Assembly (NCBI GenBank): GCA_002709955.1
Contig: PAQY01000018.1
Location: 77,508-139,766, forward strand
Length of the DNA: 62,259 nt
Source of the DNA: Rhodospirillaceae bacterium
GTDB taxonomy: Bacteria; Pseudomonadota; Alphaproteobacteria; UBA8366; Aestuariispiraceae
Direction: 5' to 3'
Shown: one piece after another, positions 36,903 through 45,074 of the stretch
How the letters are laid out: every line of letters begins with the position of its first letter
Numbering within the stretch: the stretch's first letter is position 1
Notes under the pieces: generated by a model
Seen by the model: only the letters and a program-made list of their open reading frames with translations
The model's database searches: none
Told to the model about the DNA's origin: nothing
Translations under genes and position numbers: made by a program

Positions 36903-36973
36903 AGATCCCGTTCCGTATCGGCCATTCGGTTTTTGCACATGTCCCCTCTGTTTTATGCAGTTGCTTAGACTGG
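36903..36973 (+). promoter_or_regulatory. Shared upstream motif of the DUF1127 cassettes
   Basis: TTTTTGCAC, then CCCCTCTGTTTTATGCAGTTG here, resembles TTTTGCATCCCCC, then CTCTATTTCTGCATTTG at about 36400-36433 upstream of copy 1. In both cases the motif lies about 90-130 bp before the gene. It may be a common promoter or operator. This is inference from similarity between the two leaders. Confidence 0.35.
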
Positions 36974-37072
36974 TCTTAGGGATCATTTCAGGCGCTAACA
37001 AACGAACCATTTCGGTTCCCCTGTCGCGCCCCGGAGAGCGCGCAGGAACACAAAGTCTAGGAGTGGCCCATC

Positions 37073-37300
37073 ATGACCGTTACCGCTTTTGAATCAGCCC
37101 AGCGCGGCGTTACCGTAAAAGACATGCTGGCCCGTGCGGCCTATCAGGTCATTGCCTTTGTCGAAAACGTCCCCAGTGCCGTTGCGGATTATCGTGAACG
37201 TCGCAAGACCGCGAACCAGTTGCACGCCTTGTCCGATGACATGCTGCGCGACATCGGCCTGACCCGTGGCGAAATCAATCAATTGACCGCACGTCGCTAA
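37073..37300 (+). CDS. DUF1127-domain small protein, copy 2
   Basis: 75 residues and a paralogue of the gene 320 bp upstream. Both share VSLKDMIADA/VTVKDMLARA near the start and LSD-ML-DIGLTRG at the end. An Arg-rich stretch (DYRERRKTANQ) precedes the motif. TAGGAG lies 9 bp before the ATG. It has its own leader and terminator, so it is transcribed separately from copy 1. Confidence 0.88.
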   Translation: MTVTAFESAQRGVTVKDMLARAAYQVIAFVENVPSAVADYRERRKTANQLHALSDDMLRDIGLTRGEINQLTARR

Positions 37301-37444
37301 GGCAAACAGGCCGCTGCACAGAATATCTGGTCAGCGTCACCAAATGAATGCCAGGTCCGGGTGCGGCCCAACAGCGCCCATCGTCTTCGGAAATGTCTAT
37401 AATCCGAAGCGACGATACAAAGCCTGAGCCTTATAATGATGAGA

Positions 37445-37477
37445 CCCCGCTTCATAATAATGTGATGCGGGGTTTTT
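37445..37477 (+). terminator. Intrinsic terminator after DUF1127 copy 2
   Basis: CCCCGC (37445-37450) pairs with GCGGGG (37467-37472), followed by TTTTT. The stem may extend through CAT/ATG pairing in the loop. Confidence 0.9.
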
Positions 37478-37534
37478 CATTTACTGCGAATCACCAACCG
37501 GAAATCTTTAAGCCATAGACGCGCGCGACAAAAT

Positions 37535-37591
37535 GACCTAATATTTTCGAAGGTTAGGCTTATTCTGTACTTTTGAGTAAGCTGTTAGGTC
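37535..37591 (+). promoter_or_regulatory. Structured 5' leader of the cold-shock gene
   Basis: GACCTAA (37535-37541) can pair with TTAGGTC (37585-37591), enclosing a hairpin GCTTATTC (37558-37565) / GAGTAAGC (37575-37582). Alternatively CCTAA (37537-37541) can pair with TTAGG (37554-37558). The leader before the gene is about 150 nt. Long foldable leaders are known to regulate cspA-type mRNAs by temperature; that this one does so is inference. Confidence 0.4.
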
Positions 37592-37665
37592 AGTCGTACG
37601 GCCGTGGGGGCATCAGAAGAATACACTCCTGGGGTCGGGGAATAGCGAAGGAGCGCAGGTTTCCC

Positions 37666-38226
37666 ATGAATAGCCGTTTACCACCCGCAGTCGTACAGGA
37701 GCGGGTGACCGTTCACGTTAAGTGGTTCAATCCCACCAAAGGGTTTGGGTTTGTTGTGCCGGAGGATCAGGCTGGCAGCGATGCGTTTTTGCATGCCTCG
37801 GTCCTGCCCCCAGAAGATGCCAATGGCATTGCGGAAGGGGCGACGCTGGTCTGTGATCTTGCCCAGGGGGATAAAGGCCTGATGGTCGCAACAGTCTATT
37901 CTGTGGATACGTCCACAGCAGCGTCTGGACCGTCATCCGGGGGCCCACGCGCCGGTGGGTTCGGCAGTGGCTATGGCAGCCCGGACCGCCCGCCCCGCCG
38001 CCCCACGGGCCCGCCTGCGGAAAGTGGTGAGGGAACGGTCAAGTTTTTCAATGACTCCAAGGGGTTTGGGTTTGTCACGCCAGATAATGGCGGGGCGGAT
38101 GTCTTTGTCTCTGCCCGCATTCTGGGACGGGCTGGTATTCAATCCCTGGAAAGCGACCAACGTGTCCGTTTTGAGGCACGCCCCGGCGATAAGGGGCCAA
38201 TGGCCGACAAGATTGAACTGATTTGA
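37666..38226 (+). CDS. Two-domain cold-shock protein
   Basis: 186 residues with two cold-shock domains. Domain 1 (about 10-80) has VKWFNPTKGFGFVVPED and DAFLHASVL, and domain 2 (about 118-184) has VKFFNDSKGFGFVTPDNGG and DVFVSARIL. A Gly/Pro-rich linker joins them. RNP1 (KGFGFV) is intact in both; RNP2 of domain 2 is VFVSA rather than VFVHF. It binds single-stranded nucleic acid. ATG 37666 follows GAAGGAGCGCAGG; an upstream in-frame start is less likely. Double CSD proteins are typical of alphaproteobacteria. The next gene overlaps its stop. Confidence 0.92.
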   Translation: MNSRLPPAVVQERVTVHVKWFNPTKGFGFVVPEDQAGSDAFLHASVLPPEDANGIAEGATLVCDLAQGDKGLMVATVYSVDTSTAASGPSSGGPRAGGFGSGYGSPDRPPRRPTGPPAESGEGTVKFFNDSKGFGFVTPDNGGADVFVSARILGRAGIQSLESDQRVRFEARPGDKGPMADKIELI

Positions 38227-39047
38227 CGCTTGATCTGGAGTCTGTCCGCCAGCATTGGGATGCCAAGGCGACCGCTTGGGCCAATCATTCTGACACGCTG
38301 TCCACAATGGCGGATCGATATAATCTGCCTTTACTGGAAGCCGCAGGGCTAAAGTCGGGCGACCATGTGCTGGATCTTGCTTCTGGCGTGGGGGAACCTG
38401 CATTTACCGAAGCGCGACTGGCGGGCCCCGATGGGGTGGTGATTGCAACGGATCTGGCTGAGGGCATGCTGACCGCCCTGAAAGCGCGGGATAAAGGAAC
38501 CCTGTTGCACCTGACGACTGCCGATATGCAGCGCCTGCCATTCAGAGATTCCTGTTTTAATCGCGTCATCTGCCGCTTTGGCATCATGTTCGTGCCAGAC
38601 CCTATGACGGCCCTGACAGATGTTAGGCGCGTCCTGGTGCCCGATGGGCGTGCCGCGTTCATGGTTTGGGGACGACGGGACGATCAAACCCTGTTCTCCC
38701 TGTTATCCAGTGCCGTCGAATCCGTGACCGGCGAACCACCGGATGATCATCATTTCCAGATTTTCCGGTTCGGTGAACCGGGCTCCCTTGCGGCACTGTT
38801 CAAGTCAGCAGGCTTTGTTGATGTGACGGAAACGTCGCACAGTTTCACGCCCCTAGCCCCCCTGGACGTCCCCTTCTGGCGCGCGCCGCTGGAAATGACA
38901 TTCGGGCATGTGGTGGATCAATTGTCCGCACAGGACAGACAGAAAGTGGACGACGATATCCTAAACCGCCTACAGGCCGTGCGGGAAGCAAAGGGGTATC
39001 GCCTACACGCGAACCTGCACATCGTTGCCGGTCGTCATAGCATGTAA
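38223..39047 (+). CDS. SAM-dependent class I methyltransferase
   Basis: About 274 residues of the UbiE/Methyltransf_11 type. SAM motif I is HVLDLASGVGEPAFTEA; VICRFGIMFVPDPMTALTDV and LVPDGRAAFMVWG follow in the usual order. The apparent TTG start overlaps the cold-shock stop (TTGA), which suggests translational coupling but lacks a clear ribosome binding site. A downstream start cannot be excluded. The substrate is unknown. It converges on a thioesterase gene with a 13-bp overlap. Confidence 0.85.
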   Translation: MTLDLESVRQHWDAKATAWANHSDTLSTMADRYNLPLLEAAGLKSGDHVLDLASGVGEPAFTEARLAGPDGVVIATDLAEGMLTALKARDKGTLLHLTTADMQRLPFRDSCFNRVICRFGIMFVPDPMTALTDVRRVLVPDGRAAFMVWGRRDDQTLFSLLSSAVESVTGEPPDDHHFQIFRFGEPGSLAALFKSAGFVDVTETSHSFTPLAPLDVPFWRAPLEMTFGHVVDQLSAQDRQKVDDDILNRLQAVREAKGYRLHANLHIVAGRHSM

Positions 39048-39454
39048 TTGCCAAGCTGATCGCGCACATCGTCGGGCAGCGGAATTGGCGTTGGGCCCGT
39101 CATATCCATACAAACCGCAACACTGTCATAGGTCGCATAGCATATATCATCCGCAGCATTAAGCATTCGGGTGCGATAACCGAATGATTTCCCCCCGATG
39201 CGCGTCACGGATATTTCAAACCGCAGCGGTGTGTTCTGTGGAACAGAATCCGCAACCACCAGGTTTGCTGTTGCGGAATATGTAGATCGATTGATCTCTC
39301 TTCGGGCCTGCTCCCCCACCCCGACGGAGTCCAGAAAGATATCAGAGGCACGGTCACAATTGCGATAATAGAAAAAGGTCAATGCCGTCCCGTTTTCATC
39401 ATAAAAGCCAGGTTCTTGCGTCACAAAATCCCCAGACACCTGTAAAACCGGCAT
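39035..39454 (-). CDS. Hotdog-fold acyl-CoA thioesterase-like protein
   Basis: About 139 residues of the 4-hydroxybenzoyl-CoA thioesterase-like hotdog superfamily. Visible features are the central helix region ASDIFLDSVGVGEQARREI and strands such as LRFEISVTRIGGKSFGYRTRML and ICYATYDSVAVCMDM. The usual N-terminal Asp/Tyr motif is not obvious, so activity and substrate are uncertain. ATG 39454 with GAGGAGG upstream is preferred to GTG 39460. Confidence 0.7.
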   Translation of the reverse strand: MPVLQVSGDFVTQEPGFYDENGTALTFFYYRNCDRASDIFLDSVGVGEQARREINRSTYSATANLVVADSVPQNTPLRFEISVTRIGGKSFGYRTRMLNAADDICYATYDSVAVCMDMTGPTPIPLPDDVRDQLGNYML

Positions 39455-39570
39455 GGTCACCCTCCTCTATCATTGCGCAAAAGACTGACTTATGCCCCTC
39501 CTCTGTGCAATAGTTCATCTGTGCAATAATGAAGAATGATCTTTTGCAAACCTGTTGGACCTGATCCTGA

Positions 39571-41364
39571 ATGACACGCCTGGATACCACCACACATCCT
39601 GACCTGAACATGGGGGCATTCCGCCGCCGCTGGATCGTTATTCTGCTTATCCTGGCCGTTCTCAGCGCAATTCCGCTTTTCAACCTGGCCTATGGGTATT
39701 TCAAGAATGAGGAATTACAGCGCGCACAGAACCGCGTCTCCCTGTATCGCAGCACCCTGGTCAATGCTTTGGAGCGGTTTCAACATCTCCCCTTTGTCCT
39801 GGCCCGCGATACGCATGTCTTGAAGGCGGCGCGGGGCGACGATCGCGCGGCATTAAGCGTCCGGCTGTCCAGATTTGCCGCACAGACAGATCTGGATGCG
39901 ATTTATCTGATGGATCGAACGGGATTGACCGTCAGTGCGTCCAATTATGATGCGCCGGTCACCTTCCTGAACCAGAATTATGGCTTCCGGCCCTATTTTA
40001 AGGCCGCTCTTACCGGCTCTCGCGGGCAATTCTATGGCATTGGCGCGACAACCTCCCTGCCCGGTTTCTTTGTGGCAGAGCCTGTGCGCGACGAAATTGG
40101 AACGCCTGTGGGGGTGATAGCGATCAAGCTGGGCCTGTCAAATCTGGAAAAATCCTGGAAAGATGGGGGGGAGTTTGTCTTTGCGTCCAATGCAGACGGC
40201 GTGGTGGTTCTGTCGTCAGACGCATCCTGGCGTTATCATACCCTGACTGAGATCGATACAGACCGGCGCGCGGCAATCCGCGCAAATCGACAGTTTGGGA
40301 CAGAGCCCCTGGCACCCCTGGATTGGACGGTCAAAGGAAATTCCACGGTTACACTGGACGGCGCACAGTACTTACATGTGACAACCGCCATCCCAAAGCT
40401 AGGATGGACCCTGCATTTCCTGACCGATGAAGGACCCATCTGGCAGCGGTCCATGATGGTGGTCATTGTGGTTGCGATCATAACCTTTATCCTTTTGACC
40501 ATCGCACTGTTCCTGCGGTCAGAGCGTATTCGCATCGCGCTGCAGGCGTCTCAGGCCGACAGTCGTCAATTGCGCGCAACCAATGCCAAACTGGCGCGGG
40601 AAATTGAAGAGCGCCGCATGGCAGAACAACGCCTGGAGCGGGCCCGCTCTGAACTGGCCCGCGCCAGCAAATTGGCAGCCTTGGGCCAGTTGTCCGCCTC
40701 TGTCACCCATGAGCTGGGGCAACCAATCGCGGCAATGCGCAACTATCTGGCCGCCGCAGAATTTGATGATGACCCCAATGGCCGCAGGGACAGGCTGAAC
40801 CGGTTAAACGGCCTAGTCACACGCATTGAAAGCATCTTCAACCAATTGAAATTCTTTGCAAAACCGGGATTTTCCGGCAGTGCGGATGAACGCCTGGATG
40901 AAATTGACCTGCGCGATGTCTGGACCGGCGCACAAGAACTTCTGGATGTGGATATTCAGAATGCGGGCATCGAATTGACCCTGACACAGCCCAATCGGCC
41001 TGTTCTGGTGCGGGGCAATCATCTACGTTTGGAACAAGTTCTGATCAACCTTGTGCGCAACGCAATTGCCGCCATGGACTCCACCAACCATCGCGCCATC
41101 CATATCGGCATCGACATACAGGAGGGCCGCGCGCTCTTATCTGTCGCCGACAGTGGCCAGGGATTGGGCGACTATTCCCTGGAACAATTGCAGGAACCCT
41201 TCCTGACGACACGCGCGTCGGGTGAAGGCATGGGGCTTGGCCTTGCCATATCCACTGAGATCATTAAAGAACATGATGGGCGGCTGACAGCGCAATCCCA
41301 GCCGGAGGGTGGCGCATTATTTGCCATGGACCTGCCCCTGGCGGAACAGAAAGAAGCGGCGTGA
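39571..41364 (+). CDS. dctB: DctB-type sensor histidine kinase
   Basis: 597 residues. TM1 is at about 20-42. A periplasmic double-PAS sensor follows, containing ARDTHVLKAA and DLDAIYLMDRTGLTVSASN. TM2 (MMVVIVVAIITFILLTIALFL) is at about 292-312, then a coiled-coil signalling helix. His380 sits in LSASVTHELGQPIAAMRNYL. The ATPase domain has LINLVRNAIAAM, DSGQGL and GEGMGLGLAIS. It senses C4-dicarboxylates in known systems. It overlaps dctD by 4 bp. No dct transporter gene is in the window, so the ligand is inferred. Confidence 0.9.
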   Translation: MTRLDTTTHPDLNMGAFRRRWIVILLILAVLSAIPLFNLAYGYFKNEELQRAQNRVSLYRSTLVNALERFQHLPFVLARDTHVLKAARGDDRAALSVRLSRFAAQTDLDAIYLMDRTGLTVSASNYDAPVTFLNQNYGFRPYFKAALTGSRGQFYGIGATTSLPGFFVAEPVRDEIGTPVGVIAIKLGLSNLEKSWKDGGEFVFASNADGVVVLSSDASWRYHTLTEIDTDRRAAIRANRQFGTEPLAPLDWTVKGNSTVTLDGAQYLHVTTAIPKLGWTLHFLTDEGPIWQRSMMVVIVVAIITFILLTIALFLRSERIRIALQASQADSRQLRATNAKLAREIEERRMAEQRLERARSELARASKLAALGQLSASVTHELGQPIAAMRNYLAAAEFDDDPNGRRDRLNRLNGLVTRIESIFNQLKFFAKPGFSGSADERLDEIDLRDVWTGAQELLDVDIQNAGIELTLTQPNRPVLVRGNHLRLEQVLINLVRNAIAAMDSTNHRAIHIGIDIQEGRALLSVADSGQGLGDYSLEQLQEPFLTTRASGEGMGLGLAISTEIIKEHDGRLTAQSQPEGGALFAMDLPLAEQKEAA

Positions 41365-42725
41365 CACAAAGGGATGGAGAAGGCTATCGCGTCATTGTGG
41401 TGGATGACGACAAGGCGATGCGAGAGTCACTGACCCATCTGTTAAGCGCCGCGAAATGGCAGGTTCAGGCGTTGAGCCGCGCCGAACAGGTGGCCCCGCT
41501 GATCCCCGCCTTTCAACCCGATGCAATCCTAAGCGATGTGCGTATGCCGGGCATGAGTGGCCTGGAACTGTTGAAAGATCTGTCCGCCACCCATGCGCCG
41601 CCAGTCATTCTGATTTCCGCCCATGGTGATATTCCCATGGCGGTTTCCGCGATGCAGGATGGGGCCTATAGCTTTCTGGAAAAGCCATTTGACCCGCGCC
41701 GCCTGTTGACCGCCCTGCGCCATGCCGCCGAACAGCATCGCCTGACCCTGGACACGCAACGCCTGCGCGCAGGATTGGCCCGTCTGTCTGGATTGGATCG
41801 CGTCCTATTGGGCAATGCGCCCGCCATTCAGAACCTGCGGGAAGATGTCCTGGACCTCAGCGAAACAGCCGTTCCTGTGATGCTGTTGGGGGAAACCGGA
41901 ACAGGCAAAGAACTCGTCGCCCGTGCCCTGCATGATTTAAGCACAAGGTCTGCTGGCCCCTTCATTCCCGTCAATTGTGCAGCGATTCCAGATGCCTTTT
42001 TCGAAACCTCCATGTTTGGAACAACCGCCAGCGCCCAGGCTGACTCCGTTCCCGGCATTCTGGACAGCGCCGATACCGGCACACTGTTTCTGGATGAAAT
42101 TGGCGCTTGCCCGCTGCCGGTTCAGGCCAAGTTGCTGCGCATTCTGGAAACGCGGGAATTTACGCCCCTGGGGTCCGCCGTGGCGAAGCGGGCGGATATC
42201 CGAATTCTGTCGGCTTCCAATGAAAAGCTGGACGCCGCTGTGGCTGGGGGCAAATTTCGGGAGGACCTGCTGTATCGGCTGAACACTGTCACCCTGACCC
42301 TGCCGCCATTGCGGGAGCGCCGGTCCGATATCCCGCTGCTGTTTTCCTATTTCATGGAACAATATGCCGCCCTGTATGAGGTCGCCCGCCCGGATCTTGG
42401 CACGGATGATCTGGCCGCGCTGCTGGCGCATGACTGGCCCGGCAATGTGCGGGAATTGCGCCACGCCGCAGAGCGCCGAATTCTGGCCGCCAGACGCGGG
42501 CGGGGATCGGTCGTTGAAGCCATTCGACCCGATGGCGATTCCGCCGAGGTCCCCGATACCCTGCGTGAGGCTGTTGCCGCCTTTGAGCGCCAGCTGATCG
42601 GTCAGGCCATCAAGACCCATAAGGGCCGCATGGATGCGGTTGCCGAAGCCCTGGGCATCGGTCGCCGCACCCTGAATGAAAAGATCGTCAAGCTGGGCCT
42701 GAAGAAAGATGATCTGCTGACCTAG
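41361..42725 (+). CDS. dctD: DctD-like response regulator lacking the GAFTGA loop
   Basis: 454 residues from a GTG start overlapping dctB. The receiver domain has phospho-acceptor Asp59 (LSDVRMPGMSG) and the KPF lysine. The AAA+ domain has Walker A GETGTGKE, Walker B GTLFLDEIG, and RILSASNE and FREDLLYRLN. The Fis-type helix-turn-helix is at the C-terminus (AEALGIGRRTLNEKI). Between FG and GTLFLDE the GAFTGA sigma-54 contact loop is absent: the segment reads TTASAQADSVPGIL and is about three residues short. It may therefore not activate sigma-54 promoters in the normal way. Confidence 0.88.
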   Translation: MTQRDGEGYRVIVVDDDKAMRESLTHLLSAAKWQVQALSRAEQVAPLIPAFQPDAILSDVRMPGMSGLELLKDLSATHAPPVILISAHGDIPMAVSAMQDGAYSFLEKPFDPRRLLTALRHAAEQHRLTLDTQRLRAGLARLSGLDRVLLGNAPAIQNLREDVLDLSETAVPVMLLGETGTGKELVARALHDLSTRSAGPFIPVNCAAIPDAFFETSMFGTTASAQADSVPGILDSADTGTLFLDEIGACPLPVQAKLLRILETREFTPLGSAVAKRADIRILSASNEKLDAAVAGGKFREDLLYRLNTVTLTLPPLRERRSDIPLLFSYFMEQYAALYEVARPDLGTDDLAALLAHDWPGNVRELRHAAERRILAARRGRGSVVEAIRPDGDSAEVPDTLREAVAAFERQLIGQAIKTHKGRMDAVAEALGIGRRTLNEKIVKLGLKKDDLLT

Positions 42726-42784
42726 CGCATAATGTTCTAGATCATTCTATAAGAACTCATGCGAGCGCATGATGTTCTAGATCA
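42724..42784 (+). repeat. 21-bp direct repeat around the dctD stop
   Basis: AGCGCATAATGTTCTAGATCA (42724-42744, 20 of 21 bases) recurs at 42764-42784 with one change (A to G at the eighth base). Copy 1 overlaps the dctD stop codon and copy 2 overlaps the end of the convergent CoA-binding gene. The spacing is 40 bp. Confidence 0.85.
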
Positions 42785-43295
42785 CCCGCTTTTTTGCCGT
42801 GATCACCCGCGTATTGATGCCGTTCCAGCCCAATTCCCCCGACAGGCGTGCATATTCAATCTTGGGACAGCGATTCATCACCACCTTTATTCCCACGGAT
42901 TCAGCCTTTTCCGCCGCCTCATAATTGATCACCCCCAATTGCATCCAGATCACCTTGGGACGCGGCTTCAGGCTCAACGCCTCATCGATAACACCTGCAA
43001 CCTGGTCGGATCGACGAAAGACCTGAACCACATCAATGGGCACATCCACGCCAGACAGGCTGGCAACCACCGTTTCCCCCAAAAGGCTCTCTCCGGCAGA
43101 GTTCGGATTGATCGGAATGACACGAAACCCTTTCTGGATCAGATACTTCATCGCGAAATAGCTGGGCCGGTTCCAATTCGTGCTGGCCCCCACCACGGCA
43201 TAGACCTGACTGTCCCGCAGAATATCGCGGATATAGGCATCAGAATAATAGTCTGTGGCATGATCGAATTGGACTTCGCGAGAATTCGTGGTCAT
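42777..43295 (-). CDS. CoA-binding (YccU-type) Rossmann protein
   Basis: About 172 residues of the small CoA-binding domain family. The nucleotide-binding start YAVVGASTNWNRPSYFAMKYL and the downstream VIPINPNSAGESLLGE and KVIWMQLGVINYEAA are typical. Its biochemical role is unknown. ATG 43295 follows AAGGATG; a longer frame to 43334 is less likely. It is divergent from a two-gene unit of unknown function and convergent with dctD. Confidence 0.88.
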   Translation of the reverse strand: MTTNSREVQFDHATDYYSDAYIRDILRDSQVYAVVGASTNWNRPSYFAMKYLIQKGFRVIPINPNSAGESLLGETVVASLSGVDVPIDVVQVFRRSDQVAGVIDEALSLKPRPKVIWMQLGVINYEAAEKAESVGIKVVMNRCPKIEYARLSGELGWNGINTRVITAKKRVI

Positions 43296-43322
43296 ACTAA
43301 AAACATCCTTAGGTAAGGCTTG

Positions 43323-43808
43323 GTGATTCCGCATATGAGCATTCAGGACACTACGACAAGCAACAATATTACCGAATTTTCTCTATCTGTGATAGGGTCG
43401 TGGGCGTCTGTTATAAGTGTTCCTTTGGCAATTTGGTTTTGGTGGGATGGTCGTCAAAACAAGCGTAAGGTTCAATCGAAACTACTCCGCCAAGCCATCC
43501 ATGTGCATGCAAACGCCTGTCTGCCAATCGTTGTTAGCTTTAACACGGCAATTCAACAGAGCAATCTCAGCCATGCCATGCAAGATTTTGGGCATTTAAA
43601 ACTGTTGTTTCCCAAACTTGATGAACTCTGTCAGAGAACCCAAATTAGAGGCTATGATCAAAAGTCAATCATGCTTGCTTTTAATAGTGCGGAAAGACAG
43701 CTTCAGCGGATCAAGTTCAAAAAGAGTCACCAGCCAGTGTTGCTGAGTAGCAATGCGCAAACCCTTGTATCCCTGGTCGCCCGACTAAAAGAGGAGATGG
43801 CAGAATGA
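43323..43808 (+). CDS. Unknown membrane-anchored protein, first of a two-gene unit
   Basis: About 161 residues. One transmembrane segment is seen near the N-terminus (SVIGSWASVISVPLAIWFWW), followed by a positive stretch (DGRQNKRKVQSK), so the rest is probably cytoplasmic. The soluble part is helical with no recognised domain. GTG 43323 follows AAGG; ATG 43335 is an alternative without a clear ribosome binding site. It overlaps the next gene by 4 bp. Base composition is AT-richer than its neighbours, suggesting acquisition from elsewhere. Confidence 0.7.
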   Translation: MIPHMSIQDTTTSNNITEFSLSVIGSWASVISVPLAIWFWWDGRQNKRKVQSKLLRQAIHVHANACLPIVVSFNTAIQQSNLSHAMQDFGHLKLLFPKLDELCQRTQIRGYDQKSIMLAFNSAERQLQRIKFKKSHQPVLLSSNAQTLVSLVARLKEEMAE

Positions 43809-44167
43809 GTACCGAACCCGTGCGAGAACAGTTGATCAGACTCGCTCTATCCCTCATCGAAAGAACAATTGCACAGGAAATCGTATGGGAGGAACGAACC
43901 AACTTTGGGCAATCACAATTTTTCGTCAATGCCGGTAAACACGGCGTCATTGTAGGTCAAGAATTGCCCGAAGATGTAAACACATTTTACATGGTCATCT
44001 CTACGCATGCAGGAATTCAGGTAGCATCTCTTTCTTTAACTGAGAACGACAGATCTTATCACGTATTGCGGGAGTTGTTCGAGACTGCGATGTTCTCTGC
44101 ACGCGGCGGTGAAGAAGCCATTGATGAGATTATGACCTTTCTGGACCAAAGGGCTGTTGCATCCTAG
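43805..44167 (+). CDS. Unknown soluble protein, second of a two-gene unit
   Basis: 120 residues, acidic, starting within the stop of the upstream membrane-anchored gene (ATGA). A middle part looks beta-rich (KHGVIVGQEL, FYMVISTHAGIQVASLSL), and the ends are helical (LIRLALSLIERTIAQEI; SYHVLRELFETAMFSA). No family is recognised and no catalytic motif stands out. The two products probably act together at the inner membrane. Their composition differs from the flanking metabolic genes. Confidence 0.7.
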   Translation: MSTEPVREQLIRLALSLIERTIAQEIVWEERTNFGQSQFFVNAGKHGVIVGQELPEDVNTFYMVISTHAGIQVASLSLTENDRSYHVLRELFETAMFSARGGEEAIDEIMTFLDQRAVAS

Positions 44168-44171
44168 CGGT

Positions 44172-44957
44172 TCATTCATGTGTCCATAACGGGGGGCGTT
44201 TGTTGATGAAGGCGTCTATCCCTTCCTTGCTGTCGCTGTAACTCATATTTTCCACCATCACGCCGCCGGTATAGGTATAGGCCTGATCCAATGACATTTC
44301 GATCTGGCGGTGAAAGGCTTCCTTGCCGGTTTTGAGGACCTTGTGGGATTTGGATGCGATCACATCGGCCAGGGCCTTGGTTTCCACTGCCAGGGCATCT
44401 TCTGGGACGGCGCGGTTGATCAAGCCGATGGAGACGGCCTTTTCGGCAGAAATCAGCTCCCCGGTCAGCAACATCTCCATCGCCTGCTTGCGATGCACGG
44501 CGCGACTGAGCGCGACCATGGGGGTGGAGCAGAACAGGCCGATATTGACGCCAGGCGTCCCAAACTTGGCGGTATCTGACGCAATCGCCAGATCACAGGT
44601 GGCAACCACCTGACAGCCGGCCGCCGTCGCGATCCCCTGTACTTTCGCAATCACCGGCTGGCGCAGACGGGTGATCGCCAACATCATCTGGGAGCATGTC
44701 TTGAACGTCTGTTCGCGAAAGGCCTGACTTGGATTGGCCTGTAATTCCTTCAGATCGTGCCCCCCGGAAAAGCCACGCCCGGCCCCTTCCAACACGACAA
44801 CCGCGATAGACGGGTCCTGATCGATCGCCGCCAGAGCCTCCAGCACCGCATTCATCAGGCCAAGCGACAGCGCATTATAAGCCTTGGGCCGGTTCAACGT
44901 CAGCGTTGCTACAGCGCCGTCATCCTGGCGCAGAACCAAAGGGTCTTCCGTCGACAT
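44172..44957 (-). CDS. ECHDC3-like crotonase-fold protein lacking catalytic glutamates
   Basis: About 261 residues of the enoyl-CoA hydratase/isomerase fold, with the oxyanion-hole segments GRGFSGGHDLKE and ATAAGCQVVATCDLAIAS. The closest type I recognise is mitochondrial ECHDC3 (ATPGVNVGLFCSTP-like segment). In classical crotonase the two catalytic Glu are in GCELAM and QPEILLG. Here these positions read GCQVVA and TPGVNIG, so both are replaced. Hydratase activity is therefore doubtful; another acyl-CoA reaction is more likely. ATG 44957 is preferred. Confidence 0.87.
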   Translation of the reverse strand: MSTEDPLVLRQDDGAVATLTLNRPKAYNALSLGLMNAVLEALAAIDQDPSIAVVVLEGAGRGFSGGHDLKELQANPSQAFREQTFKTCSQMMLAITRLRQPVIAKVQGIATAAGCQVVATCDLAIASDTAKFGTPGVNIGLFCSTPMVALSRAVHRKQAMEMLLTGELISAEKAVSIGLINRAVPEDALAVETKALADVIASKSHKVLKTGKEAFHRQIEMSLDQAYTYTGGVMVENMSYSDSKEGIDAFINKRPPLWTHE

Positions 44958-45074
44958 ACCCACCACTCCCAACCATAAACAATCTGACGGACAGCATCCC
45001 TGATCAGTGCAGCTTGTTCAAGTCGCGTGGCGTTGCTACCAACAGAGATAGACCATCACCCAGGGATTGAATAC

